Of a DNA stretch of 64,000 nucleotides, positions 9,121-18,845 are shown piece by piece (position 1 is the stretch's first letter; the number at the start of each line of letters is the position of its first letter). The notes beneath the pieces are model-generated. The model was not told where the DNA came from. It saw nothing but the letters and a program-made list of their open reading frames with translations, and did not search any database. The position numbers and the translations under genes were made by a program. This stretch comes from Paracoccus sp. M683 (GTDB taxonomy: Bacteria; Pseudomonadota; Alphaproteobacteria; Rhodobacterales; Rhodobacteraceae), in the NCBI RefSeq assembly GCF_007096355.1, contig NZ_VKDF01000003.1, positions 1 to 64,000 of the forward strand, given 5' to 3'.

Positions 9121-10086
9121 ATGTCGCTGGAAGATGCAAAAAATCAGGTCGATCAGGCCTTTACCCGCAACGATCCGCGCGGGCTGTCCTTCGAGAACGC
9201 CTTTGGCGGTGCTACCAGCTTTCTGCGGCGGCGATACAGCAAGGATCTGAAGGGGGTGGATCTGGCCGTGACCGGCATTCCCTTCGATCAGGCCGTGACC
9301 CACCGGCCCGGCACCCGCTTTGGCCCCCGCGCCATCCGCGAGGCATCGACCCTGCAACCCTATGATCCGCCCTATGGCTGGGGTTATGATCCACTGGCCC
9401 TGCTTAATATTGTCGATTATGGCGACATGGCCTTTGACTATGCCAATACCCGCGAAGTGCCGGCCCGGATCGAGGCGCATCTGGGCGCCATCCTCGATGC
9501 CGGCGCAGCACCGGTCACGCTTGGCGGCGATCATTTCATCACCCTGCCGATCCTGCGTGCGGTGGCGGCGCGGCGCGGGCCTGTGGCACTGATCCAGTTC
9601 GACGCCCATTCTGACACATGGGTGGATGACGACCCCGACCGGATCGACCATGGCACCTTTCTCTACAAGGCGATCCGTGAGGGAGTTGTCGATCCCGGGG
9701 CCAGCGTGTCGGTGGGCATTCGCACCGAAAATCCCGACACATTGGGCGTGACCATCCTTGACGCCCCTTCGGTTCACCAGGATGGCGTCGCCGCCACGCT
9801 GGCGCGTATCCGGCAGGTGGTGGGTGAACGCCCAGTCTATATCACCTTTGACATCGACGCGCTTGACCCGGCCTTCGCGCCGGGCACGGGCACGCCGGTC
9901 TGGGGCGGGCTGGCATCCTGGCATGCAGCGGCGCTGCTGCGCGGATTGGCGGGGCTGGACCTGATCGGCGGCGATGTGGTCGAGGTCTCTCCTCCTTATG
10001 ACACGACCGGGGCGACGGCCATTGCGGCTGCCCATGTCGCGATGGAACTGATCGCGCTTTACGGCTGGACGCGGCGCGGCGGTTAG
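9121..10086 (+). CDS. speB: Agmatinase-family ureohydrolase
   Basis: A 321-residue member of the arginase superfamily, predicted to hydrolyse agmatine (or a related guanidino compound) to an amine plus urea. Both manganese-site clusters are intact: GGDH with H138, DAHSD (D161, H163, D165), and DIDALDP (D244, D246). The start is fixed by GGAGGGAAC directly before ATG. It stands alone, upstream of prfA. Guanidinobutyrase or guanidinopropionase activity cannot be excluded from sequence because these enzymes share the same core. Confidence 0.85.
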   Translation: MSLEDAKNQVDQAFTRNDPRGLSFENAFGGATSFLRRRYSKDLKGVDLAVTGIPFDQAVTHRPGTRFGPRAIREASTLQPYDPPYGWGYDPLALLNIVDYGDMAFDYANTREVPARIEAHLGAILDAGAAPVTLGGDHFITLPILRAVAARRGPVALIQFDAHSDTWVDDDPDRIDHGTFLYKAIREGVVDPGASVSVGIRTENPDTLGVTILDAPSVHQDGVAATLARIRQVVGERPVYITFDIDALDPAFAPGTGTPVWGGLASWHAAALLRGLAGLDLIGGDVVEVSPPYDTTGATAIAAAHVAMELIALYGWTRRGG

Positions 10087-10114
10087 TCCCGGGCCGGGTT
10101 TGCGTCCCGCGATG

Positions 10115-10170
10115 GCCGGGGGGGCTGTCTGCCCCCCGGACCCCCCGAGGATATTTGCATCAAAGCGAGG
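10115..10170 (+). repeat. Hairpin plus ATATTTG..CAAAGCGAGG repeat upstream of prfA
   Basis: A G-tract/C-tract hairpin (about 10117-10136) is followed by GACCCCCCGAGG and the core ATATTTGCATCAAAGCGAGG. The same hairpin-core arrangement occurs before fabG (28151) and the TfoX_C gene (44543). It sits 48 nt before the prfA start. Confidence 0.65.
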
Positions 10171-10217
10171 GGCGCTTGCGTCTTGTCGCCCCGCATCGGC
10201 GAGGGTAAGGCCAAACC

Positions 10218-11270
10218 ATGTTGCCAGAAGACCGCCTTGCCCAGATCACCCAGCGTTTCGAGTTTCTCGAAGCGCAGCTGAATGCCGGCGCCGCGCCGGA
10301 CCGGATCGCCAGCATCAGCCGCGAATATGCCGAGTTGAAGCCGGTGGTCGATGAAATTGCCTTATGGCGCGGGGCGCGTGACGGGCTGGCCGAGGCCGAG
10401 GCCATGCGTGCCGATCCCGAGATGCGCGAGCTGGCCGAGGATGAGATCGCTCGCCTGACCGCCGAGCTTCCCGAATTGGAGCAGCGCCTGCGGATCGCGT
10501 TGTTGCCGAAGGACGCGGCTGACGCCCGCCCGGCCATCGTCGAGATCCGTCCCGGCACCGGCGGCGACGAGGCGGCGCTGTTTGCGGGTGATCTGCTGGC
10601 GATGTATCGCCGCTATGCCGAAGCGCAGGGCTGGAGTTTTCAGCTGCTGGATCTGACCGAGACCGAGTTGGGCGGGGTGAAAGAGGCCGTGGCCCGGATC
10701 GAAGGCGAGGGCGTCTTTGCCCGGCTGAAATATGAATCGGGCGTGCATCGGGTCCAACGGGTGCCGGAGACGGAAAGCGGCGGGCGTATCCATACCAGCG
10801 CTGCGACCGTGGCCGTGCTGCCAGAGGCCGAAGGGGTTGATATCGACATTCCTGCCAGCGACATCCGCATCGACACGATGCGCGCCAGCGGCGCTGGCGG
10901 TCAGCATGTGAACACCACCGATTCGGCGGTGCGGATCACCCATCTGCCGACCGGGATTGTCGTGACCAGCTCGGAAAAATCGCAGCATCAGAACCGGGCC
11001 AATGCCATGGCGGTCCTTCGTGCGCGGCTGTATGATGCCGAGCGGATGCGCGCGGATGCCGAACGCGCCGCCGATCGCAAAAGCCAGGTGGGCAGCGGCG
11101 ATCGTAGTGAACGTATCCGCACCTATAATTTTCCCCAGGGCCGGATGACCGATCACCGCATCAACCTGACGCTTTATGCGTTGGACCGGATCATCCAGGG
11201 GGATCTGACCGAGATGATCGACGCATTGATCGCCCATGATCAGGCCGCGCGGCTGGCCCAGCAGGAATGA
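10218..11270 (+). CDS. prfA: Peptide chain release factor 1
   Basis: RF1 of normal length (350 residues), which terminates translation at UAA/UAG. The GGQ motif of the catalytic loop is at 227-229 ([15 protein letters not shown]); the codon-recognition PxT tripeptide is P183-E-T185, within the RF1-type [14 protein letters not shown] context. The stop overlaps the prmC start (ATGA), so the factor is coupled to the methylase that modifies its GGQ glutamine. Confidence 0.97.
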   Translation: MLPEDRLAQITQRFEFLEAQLNAGAAPDRIASISREYAELKPVVDEIALWRGARDGLAEAEAMRADPEMRELAEDEIARLTAELPELEQRLRIALLPKDAADARPAIVEIRPGTGGDEAALFAGDLLAMYRRYAEAQGWSFQLLDLTETELGGVKEAVARIEGEGVFARLKYESGVHRVQRVPETESGGRIHTSAATVAVLPEAEGVDIDIPASDIRIDTMRASGAGGQHVNTTDSAVRITHLPTGIVVTSSEKSQHQNRANAMAVLRARLYDAERMRADAERAADRKSQVGSGDRSERIRTYNFPQGRMTDHRINLTLYALDRIIQGDLTEMIDALIAHDQAARLAQQE

Positions 11271-12091
11271 CCTGGGCCGAGTTGCTGGGCCGGGCTGTGG
11301 CCGTTCTGCGCGAGGTTGGGATCGAGGGCGCCGAACGCGATGCGCAGCGGCTTGCCGATCATGTTCTGGGGGGGGCAGGCCGGTTCCGACTGTCGGCCGG
11401 GGACAGTCCCGATACCGGGCAGCAGGCCCGCTTTGGGGCCGCCATCGCTGCCCGTGCCGCGCGTCAGCCGGTCAGCCAGATCATCGGGCGTCGAGCCTTC
11501 TGGAAGCATGACTTCCACGTCACGCGCGATACGCTGGACCCGCGACCTGACACCGAAACACTGATCGAGGCGGCATTGGCGCTGCCCTGGAACAGCCTGC
11601 TGGATATGGGGACGGGAACCGGCGCGATCCTGATTTCGCTTTTGGCGGAACGGTCGGGCGCCGAAGGTCTGGGCACCGATATTTCGGCTGCCGCGCTGGA
11701 GGTGGCACGGGGCAACGCCCGGCGAATTGGCGTCGAGGCCAGGTTTCAGCAGGCGGACTGGTTTGATGGGGTCGAGGGGCGTTTCGACCTGATTCTGTCT
11801 AACCCGCCTTATATCGCGCTGGCCGAGATGGCCGGGCTGGCCCCCGAGGTGCGCGATTGGGAACCCCATCTGGCCCTGACCGACGGGGCTGACGGGCTGT
11901 CGGCCTATCGCGTGATTGCGGCAGGGGCCGCGGCCCATCTGACGCCGGGGGGGCATGTGCTGGTCGAGATTGGTGCGGCTCAGGCCGAGGATGTGGGCAG
12001 GATCTTCGTCGATGCGGGGGGCGAGGTGCGGGTTTTGACAGATCTTGATGGGCGAAATCGCGTCGTTCTGGTGCGATTTCCGGCGAAATAG
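11267..12091 (+). CDS. prmC: Release factor glutamine methyltransferase
   Basis: A 274-residue SAM-dependent N5-glutamine methyltransferase for the GGQ glutamine of RF1/RF2. The N-terminal helical domain (1-85) is followed by the Rossmann domain with SAM loop DMGTGTGAI at 113-121 and catalytic NPPY at 179-182. It overlaps prfA by four bases, the classical pairing of substrate and modifying enzyme. Confidence 0.96.
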   Translation: MTWAELLGRAVAVLREVGIEGAERDAQRLADHVLGGAGRFRLSAGDSPDTGQQARFGAAIAARAARQPVSQIIGRRAFWKHDFHVTRDTLDPRPDTETLIEAALALPWNSLLDMGTGTGAILISLLAERSGAEGLGTDISAAALEVARGNARRIGVEARFQQADWFDGVEGRFDLILSNPPYIALAEMAGLAPEVRDWEPHLALTDGADGLSAYRVIAAGAAAHLTPGGHVLVEIGAAQAEDVGRIFVDAGGEVRVLTDLDGRNRVVLVRFPAK

Positions 12092-12328
12092 CGCCAAAAA
12101 CCGGGTGTTCGGCAAGAATTTGTGCACTTTGCCCTTGTATCAGGGGTGGCAGCATGTTTAGTCGGTTTTGTGACGGGGGCGCGGCGCGCCAACGCACGGG
12201 TCAGCCTGACATGACGCAATGCTGAAATGGGGAATTTCCCCCCGCCCGGTTCGGGCAAGCAGTGATACAGATGCGGTCGGACGACCCCCACCATTTCCAG
12301 ACGGACAACTGGACTGACTGACAGACAG

Positions 12329-13084
12329 ATGAGATCATCCAAATCCCGTTCGCGCAACAAGTCGAACCGCCAGCGTACGCTGGGTAACATCGTTAACCGG
12401 GTCTTTGATTCCTCGGGCCCCGAGGGCAAGGTGCGCGGCACCCCGCAGCAGATCATCGACAAATATCTGACGCTGGCGCGTGACGCGCAGCTGTCCAATG
12501 ACCGGGTGGCCGAGCAGAGCTTTCTGCAACATGCCGAGCATTACACCCGCATGCTGGGCGAGGCTCAGCGTGAGCAGGCCGAGCGGCAGGCGCAGAACCA
12601 GCAAAATCAGCATCAGGGCAATTATCGTCAGAATGGCGATGACGACCGCGACGGCTTTGGCCGGGGTGGCCAGGATCAGGGCCAGCCTCAGCCTCAGCAC
12701 CCGCCGCAAAATCAGCAGCAAAATCAGCCGCAGGCCGGGCAGATTCGCCATGATCAGCAGGCGCAGGTGCAGGACGGCGATACCGGGCAGCCGGCCGAGG
12801 CCGAACGTCATCAGGGTCGGCCGGCGCGCGCGCCTCGGGCCGAGGTGCCGCCCCAGCAGGGCGGATTGCCGGATGTGCTGGCCGATGATGCCGAAGGCAC
12901 TGACAGCGAATTGGTTGAAACGCCCGAAAGCCAGCCCAAGCCGAAGCCCAAGCGTGCGCGGACCCCGCGCACCGAGGGGCAGGCGGCCGCGACCCCCCGC
13001 AGCAATGCCGGTCGCGGCCGGCGCAAGGCCGATCCGAAGCCTGATTCCGGCGCGGCTGCGGCCGATCCTGCCGAGCAATCCTGA
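12329..13084 (+). CDS. DUF4167 domain protein with Gln-rich tail
   Basis: A 251-residue protein. Residues 1-85 form the DUF4167 domain of alphaproteobacteria, with the conserved basic start (KSRSRNKSNRQRTLGNIVNRVFDSSGPEGKVRG in segments) and QQIIDKYLTLARDAQLSNDRV..EQSFLQHAEHY. From residue 90 onward it is low complexity: Gln/Asn-rich (90-150), then Pro/Ala/Lys/Arg-rich with RGRRKADPKP near the end. The tail is probably disordered and could bind RNA. Position after prfA-prmC is conserved in the group; function is unknown. Confidence 0.85.
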   Translation: MRSSKSRSRNKSNRQRTLGNIVNRVFDSSGPEGKVRGTPQQIIDKYLTLARDAQLSNDRVAEQSFLQHAEHYTRMLGEAQREQAERQAQNQQNQHQGNYRQNGDDDRDGFGRGGQDQGQPQPQHPPQNQQQNQPQAGQIRHDQQAQVQDGDTGQPAEAERHQGRPARAPRAEVPPQQGGLPDVLADDAEGTDSELVETPESQPKPKPKRARTPRTEGQAAATPRSNAGRGRRKADPKPDSGAAAADPAEQS

Positions 13085-13120
13085 GGGCCGGACAGGCTTT
13101 GGTCAGAAAACCGGGGACGG

Positions 13121-13144
13121 GCCGCGATGATGCGGCGCGTTTTT
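13121..13144 (+). terminator. Terminator after the DUF4167 gene
   Basis: GCCGC-GATGAT-GCGGC followed by GCGTTTTTC, 37 nt after the stop codon, on the plus strand. The stem is short (5 bp) but very GC-rich with a clear T run. Confidence 0.65.
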
Positions 13145-13329
13145 CTATGTGGATGTCCTGATTTTTCCCGGCAGGATCGGTACGTTGGGTCCGGCATGGC
13201 GACGCTAGGATGGGAATGCCGGCAATGGTGCCGAAAGCTGGACCCTAAAGCTGGACCCTGTCGATCATTCCACCAGTCTTGACCGGGGCGCCGGGTCGCC
13301 GGGTCGCCATAAAGCTGGGTTTTGCTGCG

Positions 13330-14181
13330 TCAGTCGCCCTGTGCCGTGGCCAGCAGGCGGGCCAGGGCGCAGAAACGTTCCAGGTCGATTTCCTCGGCGC
13401 GGGCTGTGGGCGGGATGCCGGCGCTTTCCAGCAGCGTTTCAATATCCGGGTGCAGGCCACGCAGCGACGCGCGCAGCATCTTGCGGCGCTGATTGAAGGC
13501 CGCGGCGGAGACCCGTGACAGGACCGCCGGATCAGCGGGAAAGCGGGGCTGGGGCAGGGCGGTCAGTTGCACCACTGCCGAATGGACTTTGGGCGCGGGC
13601 ACGAAGGCCTCGGGCGGCAGGGTCATAACGATCCGCGCATCCGCGCGCCATTGCGCCAGCAGGGCCAGCCGGCCATAGGCCTTGCCGCCGGGTTTGGCGA
13701 CGATACGCTCGGCCACCTCTTTCTGGAACATCAGCGTCAGCGATTGCCAGAAGGGCGGCCAGGCCGGCGGCGTCAGCCAGCGGATCAGCAGTTCCGTGCC
13801 CACGTTATAGGGCAGGTTGGCGGCGATGCGGATCGGCGGCGTCAAATGCGCCAGCGGGTCGATCTCAAGCGCGTCACCATGGATGACGGTCAGCCGGCCC
13901 GGATAGGCCTCGGCGATTTCGGCCAGCGCGGGAAGGGCGCGCGCGTCCTTTTCGATGGCCAGCACATGACGGGCGCCTTCGGCCAGCAGGCCACGGGTCA
14001 GGCCGCCAGGGCCGGGGCCGATTTCCAGCACATCGGTGCCGGACAGGTCACCGGCCTGACGGGCGATCTTGGCCGTCAGGTTCAGGTCCAGAAGAAAGTT
14101 CTGGCCCAGTTGCTTCTTCGCCCGAAGCTCGTGCCGGGTGATGACATCACGTAGCGGGGGCAGGCCGTCGATCGTGCTCAT
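13330..14181 (-). CDS. rsmA: 16S rRNA (A1518/A1519) dimethyltransferase
   Basis: KsgA/RsmA, 283 residues, dimethylates two adjacent adenines in the 3' hairpin of 16S rRNA. The start [21 protein letters not shown] is followed by the signature [14 protein letters not shown] motif I ([14 protein letters not shown]) and catalytic motif IV in [11 protein letters not shown]. In-frame codons upstream of 14181 lie inside pdxA and are ignored. It follows pdxA with a 40-bp gap containing a repeat copy, an order common in proteobacteria. Confidence 0.95.
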   Translation of the reverse strand: MSTIDGLPPLRDVITRHELRAKKQLGQNFLLDLNLTAKIARQAGDLSGTDVLEIGPGPGGLTRGLLAEGARHVLAIEKDARALPALAEIAEAYPGRLTVIHGDALEIDPLAHLTPPIRIAANLPYNVGTELLIRWLTPPAWPPFWQSLTLMFQKEVAERIVAKPGGKAYGRLALLAQWRADARIVMTLPPEAFVPAPKVHSAVVQLTALPQPRFPADPAVLSRVSAAAFNQRRKMLRASLRGLHPDIETLLESAGIPPTARAEEIDLERFCALARLLATAQGD

Positions 14182-14195
14182 GGCCGCCGCGCCGG

Positions 14196-14220
14196 ATGGG
14201 TATTTGGACGAGAAAGAAAC
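14196..14220 (+). repeat. Copy of the dispersed GGGTATTTGGAC repeat
   Basis: ATGGGTATTTGGACGAGAAA followed by GAAAC fills almost the whole gap between pdxA and rsmA. It is nearly identical to the plus-strand copy at 50096-50119. Confidence 0.6.
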
Positions 14221-14221
14221 A

Positions 14222-15190
14222 TCATGCGCCGCGCTTTGATGCCATGTCGCGGGCCATGCGCAGGGCGGCGATGGTCGAGGCGGGGTCGGCGCGACCCTGG
14301 CCGGCAATGTCGAAGGCGGTGCCGTGGTCGGGTGAGGTGCGGATGAAGGGCAGGCCAAGCGTGACATTGACACCGCCGGCGAAATCCAGCGTCTTGATCG
14401 GGATCAGCGCCTGATCGTGATAGGCGCAGATGGCCGCGTCATAGGTCGCGCGGGCCGGGGCGTGGAACATCGTGTCGGCGGGCAGCGGGCCGGTCAGGGC
14501 CATCCCCTCGGCGCGCAGCCGGTCCAGCAGCGGGCGCATCCAGTCCCGTTCCTCGCGGCCCATGGTTCCGCCTTCGCCCGCATGGGGGTTCAGCCCGGCC
14601 ACGGCGATGCGCGGGGTCGGGATGCCAAAATCGCGGATCAGTGCGGCATGGGTGATGCGGATGGCCTGTTCCAAAGCGTCAGGTGTCAGGGTGGTGGGGA
14701 CCTGCGACAGCGGGATATGGATCGTTGCCGGCACCACCCGGCAGGGTGGCGTCACCGTGGTCGAGGCCAGCATCATCGCGACGGGCAGATTGCCGGCCAG
14801 ATGGGCCAGATATTCGGTATGGCCGGGAAAAGCGAATCCCGCGCCTTCCTTCAGCGCCTGCTTGTTGATGGGCAGGGTGCAAATGGCGGCGGCCTTGCCT
14901 TGCATCACCAGATCGACGGCGCGCGCGATCACCTCGATCACGCCGGTCGCATTGGCGGGATCGGGGCGGCCGGGCAGCGTGGGGGCGGCGAAATCATGGC
15001 GCAGCACCGGCAGTTTACCCGGCGCAGCCCGCGTGTCGGCGGTCGCGATCTCTGCCCAGTCAGTGCCGGCTGGCAAATGGCGCGGATCGCCCATCCAGAC
15101 GAAGTCGACGCCCGAATCCAGCGCCAGCGGGGCCAGTTCGGGTCCGATGCCGGCCGGCTCGCCGCAGGTCAGGATGACGCGCCCGCTCAT
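14222..15190 (-). CDS. pdxA: 4-hydroxythreonine-4-phosphate dehydrogenase
   Basis: PdxA, 322 residues, oxidises 4-phosphohydroxy-L-threonine in the DXP-dependent route to pyridoxal phosphate. Recognisable segments are the N-terminal [34 protein letters not shown] in the substrate site, the metal-binding [10 protein letters not shown], and [14 protein letters not shown]. It follows surA by six bases, as expected for the surA-pdxA-ksgA cluster. Confidence 0.95.
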   Translation of the reverse strand: MSGRVILTCGEPAGIGPELAPLALDSGVDFVWMGDPRHLPAGTDWAEIATADTRAAPGKLPVLRHDFAAPTLPGRPDPANATGVIEVIARAVDLVMQGKAAAICTLPINKQALKEGAGFAFPGHTEYLAHLAGNLPVAMMLASTTVTPPCRVVPATIHIPLSQVPTTLTPDALEQAIRITHAALIRDFGIPTPRIAVAGLNPHAGEGGTMGREERDWMRPLLDRLRAEGMALTGPLPADTMFHAPARATYDAAICAYHDQALIPIKTLDFAGGVNVTLGLPFIRTSPDHGTAFDIAGQGRADPASTIAALRMARDMASKRGA

Positions 15191-15196
15191 CTGTAA

Positions 15197-16453
15197 TCAG
15201 GGGCGCCGGATGACGGCGTCGGCGTAAAGCTCGGCCAGATAGGCATTGGCCATGGCGTTGATCTTCTGGTTCAACAGCGCCTCGCGCACGACCTGCCGGT
15301 CGGGCAGCGCGTTGGGATCGGGCACGGCGGCCTCGACCCCGTCGGGTTCCTCGGCGGTGACGGGGATATCGGCCTGCGCGGCGGCCAGCAGGGCCGGCTG
15401 GCGCGAGCACAGCATCAGGACATCGACCGCCCCGCCCATATTGATCATCGCCGTTTCATCGGCATCCAGCGAGGCAAGCTGCGTGGCCAGCAGCGCCGGA
15501 ATCGCGTTTTGGGACTGGCTTTGACGCAGGGTGTTGCCGCGGCCCTGCGCTTCCAGATCGGCGCAGGTATCGACACGGGCCACGATATTGGCCGCGTCCT
15601 GCGCCGTAGGCACGCGCAGCGTGGCATAATCCAGCACCTGTTCGCTGGCACCTGGGCGCAGCGTGCCCTGGGTGTCGCGCAGGAAGAACAGCACGACCGC
15701 GCCGGGCACTGTCAGCGGCTGCGTCACCTGACCCGGCCGCAGGGCCAGCAGGATCGGCCGCAGCGAGGGCGGCATGTTCTCGACATTCATCCAGTCCAGA
15801 CGCCCGCCACGCGGGGCCGAGGGCGTGGCCGACAGCCGCCGCGCGGCCGAGGCAAAGCTGGCCTCGTCGGTGACGCTGGCGATGACCTGCCGGGCGGCGG
15901 CCATGGCAGCCTCTTCCTGGCCTTCGGGGGCGGGGATGATCAGTTCCGAGACCAGCACGCGGGTCACGATCGGGGTTTCGATCTCGCGTTTCAGGGCCTG
16001 GTCGATTTCGGGATCGCGCACCTGAACGCCGGGCAGGATCTGCTGGCGGATCACGTCACGCCAGGCAACACCGGCCTCGACGAAATCGCGAAAGACCTGG
16101 CGTTCGACCCCGGCCTGACCAAGCGCGTCGATGAAGGACAGCGTATCCAGATTGGCGCGGCCTGCGAATTCGGACAGGCCGGCATCCAGCGCCTCTTCGC
16201 TGACGGTGATACCCAGATTGCGCGCCGCCTGCATCCGCAGCCGGTCCTCGATCAGCGCTTTTTCCGCGGCCTCGGGCGAGGCGCCGGGCGCGTTCAGCAG
16301 CTGCATGAAGCGGATGCGCTGGTCGATCTCGTATCGGGTGACGGCCGAGCCGTTGACATAGACGACCGCCTCGAAAGGGTTCTGCGCCATTGCGGGCGCG
16401 GCCGTCATCAGGATCGCCGCAAGGGTCAGGCCGGAAAGAAACTGCCGCATCAT
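15197..16453 (-). CDS. surA: SurA-type periplasmic chaperone/peptidyl-prolyl isomerase
   Basis: A 418-residue protein with a Sec signal peptide (residues 1-24, cleavage after APAMA). The SurA N-domain (about 30-165) contains YVNGSAVTRYEIDQRI, and a parvulin-like PPIase domain follows (about 170-290; SAARRLSATPSAPRGGRLDW). It assists folding of outer-membrane proteins such as LptD, which is encoded immediately upstream in the same direction (31-bp gap). Only one clear parvulin repeat is visible, fewer than E. coli SurA has. Confidence 0.88.
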   Translation of the reverse strand: MMRQFLSGLTLAAILMTAAPAMAQNPFEAVVYVNGSAVTRYEIDQRIRFMQLLNAPGASPEAAEKALIEDRLRMQAARNLGITVSEEALDAGLSEFAGRANLDTLSFIDALGQAGVERQVFRDFVEAGVAWRDVIRQQILPGVQVRDPEIDQALKREIETPIVTRVLVSELIIPAPEGQEEAAMAAARQVIASVTDEASFASAARRLSATPSAPRGGRLDWMNVENMPPSLRPILLALRPGQVTQPLTVPGAVVLFFLRDTQGTLRPGASEQVLDYATLRVPTAQDAANIVARVDTCADLEAQGRGNTLRQSQSQNAIPALLATQLASLDADETAMINMGGAVDVLMLCSRQPALLAAAQADIPVTAEEPDGVEAAVPDPNALPDRQVVREALLNQKINAMANAYLAELYADAVIRRP

Positions 16454-16484
16454 ATGCCTCTAATTCGTCGTTCTTGCCCGGACA

Positions 16485-18845
16485 CTAGCGCATGCAGGAT
16501 CGCCGCGCCACCGTGCCGGGGCCGTCTTTCTGTCGGCCGAAACCACCAAGCCGCACTGACAGGTCGAAATCGGTCTGTGCGTTCTGGGTATCGGATGCCG
16601 AAAAACGCCGTTGCAGGCCCATGTCGATGGTTACGCATTCGTTGCGATAGGTCAGCCCCAACTCGGCATTCTGGGCGCGGTCGGCCACGAAATCATAGCG
16701 GGTTTCGGCCACGCCCCACAGGCCCGGCGCGATCTGCCAGCCAACGGTTCCGGTCAATTCAGAGGCGTCGATGCGGCGGCTTTCGCTGCGATCGCGGTCG
16801 ATCCAAAGATAGCCGGCCGAAACCTGAAGATCGGGCCGCAGCCACCCAAGCCGCAATTCGTTTCGCGAAAAATTGAAGTCGTCGTCAAACAGCGCGCGAT
16901 TGGCGACGGCCAGACCGTTGGGGGCGGAATAATGCGCCGCCACCAGCCAATCCGAGCGGCGCCCGGTCAGCGGCGAATCGGGGCCAAAGGCCTGCACCGC
17001 ATCCTTGCGGAAGACCCGGCCTGCGGTCAGCCCCACAGACCAGCCGGTCGGGTCCAGCCGGGTCCAGCTGACGCCGACATTTGCCCGCAGCCCGGTTTCC
17101 TGCGCGTCCCAGCCCGGAAAGCGGTTGGCATCGAACAGATTGCCCTCGTCGAACTCGATCAGGCGGCTGTCCTCGTTCGGGATGATGTCGTCATCGTCGC
17201 CGTTTGGCGAATACAGCAGCTGCACCACCGGCTCGACGATATGGGTGGCGCCGGCCGAATGGGCCATCAGCGGCCAGCGAAGTTCCGCGCCGATGCTGGG
17301 GGTGATGCGGCTTTCGTAATCGTCATAGCCGCTGTCCTGCGCGATCCGGTAAAAATCGGCCTGAACCCCGACCAGCCCGGCGGCGACGAAACCGCCCGGC
17401 AGGATCTGGCTGCGGCGCCAGTCCAACCCGACCGAGGCACGCGCCATGTCGCGGCCAACGACATCCTGATCCGAAGGCCGGCGATGGGCATGCAGCGACC
17501 ATTCCAGCAGCGCCTCGCCGCCGATCAGCCCCGGCGTGATCCGTCGCATCCAGATGGCATCGGCCACCTGCGCCGGCGAAAAGGCGTCATCCTCGTCCTC
17601 GCGCAGCGATTCGTAATTGCCGACGCGGGCGGCCACGAACTTGTCGCGCCGCACCCGTTCCAGGGTCACGCCGCTCCACAGTCGGTCGGCATCGGTGATG
17701 TCGTAATCCAGCAGATAGGCCCGGTCGGACGCGGTCTGCACCTGTATCCCCAGGCGATAGCCGCGCGGCAGCTCGAACCGCGCCGCCCCGAACAGATATC
17801 CGCGCGTGTCGCCCGGCACCAGATCGTCGCGGCTGATCGCGCCTTCCAGTTGCAGGGCGCCATTGCTGAAGGCCTGGCGATAGCGCGCCTCAAGCGTGGT
17901 GGTGCGGCTGGCCGACAGATAGGGCGTCAGCGTCAGGTCGGCGCTGCGGCCGAGGGTGATGAAATAGGGAACCTTGATGCCGAAACCCAGCCCCGAGGTC
18001 GTGCGCAGCTGCGGCCGCAGAAATCCGGAGCGGCGGTCCACGGTCGGATCGGGCGCGGTAATGGTAAAGGGCAGGCCGCCAACGGGCAGGCCAAAGGCGC
18101 GCAGCTGCGGGTTTTCCAGCGTCAGCTCGCGCTTTTCGGCATCATGGGTGATGCTGCGGGCGCGGATTTCCCACAGCGGCACCGGGTTTTCCGCGCAGAC
18201 CTGGCAGGACGAGGCGACCACATGGGTCAGCCGCGTCATGCGCCCGCCGCCCGTGCGCTGCAATTCATTGGCGGCCAGCTGCAATTCACGGGCGATGACC
18301 AGCCGCGCGCCGCGGATGATGCCGTCCTGCAACTTGCGATCCAGCTGGGCGCTGTCGGCGATCAGCGTGGCCTCCTGTTCGGTGCCGGCCTTTCCCGGTT
18401 CCGTCAGGTGGATCGGCCCTTCGATGGTCAGATCGCCCGAGGCCCCGTCGACCACCAACCGCGAGGCAACCAGCCGCGACCCCTGATACCAGATCACGAC
18501 CCCGCCCGCCGCAATCAGCGTCCGGTCGCCCTGCAACACGATATTGTCGGCCAGCACGGTCGCGGCATCCTCGGCTGTGGTGCCGGACGTCGTAGCCGCG
18601 TCATTCAGTGTGACATTGGCAACCGGATCAGCCGTTTCCGGTGCGGCCGAGGCCAGGGTGCCATCGCTCATGGCGTTGAAATCCAGCATGGTCGCGGTCG
18701 GCGCCAATGCCGGGCCGCCGGCCAGATTGCCGGTATCCTGGGCCTGCAAGGACAGCGGCAGTGCGGTGGCCAGCGCCATGCCCGCAGCACCGGCCAGCGC
18801 CGCGCGACGGGCCTTGACCGCCGCGAATGCGAACCCCGTTTTCAT
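16485..18845 (-). CDS. lptD: LPS-assembly outer-membrane protein
   Basis: LptD, 786 residues, inserts lipopolysaccharide into the outer leaflet. It has a signal peptide (to about residue 36, ...PLSLQA|Q), an OstA/LptA-like beta-jellyroll domain (about 75-230) and a large C-terminal beta-barrel. Cysteines resembling those of the plug disulfides occur as CQVC (about residue 205) and at NECV and near the C-terminus. The ATG at 18845 overlaps the lptG stop (ATGA). It forms an export operon with lptF and lptG and precedes its chaperone gene surA. Confidence 0.93.
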   Translation of the reverse strand: MKTGFAFAAVKARRAALAGAAGMALATALPLSLQAQDTGNLAGGPALAPTATMLDFNAMSDGTLASAAPETADPVANVTLNDAATTSGTTAEDAATVLADNIVLQGDRTLIAAGGVVIWYQGSRLVASRLVVDGASGDLTIEGPIHLTEPGKAGTEQEATLIADSAQLDRKLQDGIIRGARLVIARELQLAANELQRTGGGRMTRLTHVVASSCQVCAENPVPLWEIRARSITHDAEKRELTLENPQLRAFGLPVGGLPFTITAPDPTVDRRSGFLRPQLRTTSGLGFGIKVPYFITLGRSADLTLTPYLSASRTTTLEARYRQAFSNGALQLEGAISRDDLVPGDTRGYLFGAARFELPRGYRLGIQVQTASDRAYLLDYDITDADRLWSGVTLERVRRDKFVAARVGNYESLREDEDDAFSPAQVADAIWMRRITPGLIGGEALLEWSLHAHRRPSDQDVVGRDMARASVGLDWRRSQILPGGFVAAGLVGVQADFYRIAQDSGYDDYESRITPSIGAELRWPLMAHSAGATHIVEPVVQLLYSPNGDDDDIIPNEDSRLIEFDEGNLFDANRFPGWDAQETGLRANVGVSWTRLDPTGWSVGLTAGRVFRKDAVQAFGPDSPLTGRRSDWLVAAHYSAPNGLAVANRALFDDDFNFSRNELRLGWLRPDLQVSAGYLWIDRDRSESRRIDASELTGTVGWQIAPGLWGVAETRYDFVADRAQNAELGLTYRNECVTIDMGLQRRFSASDTQNAQTDFDLSVRLGGFGRQKDGPGTVARRSCMR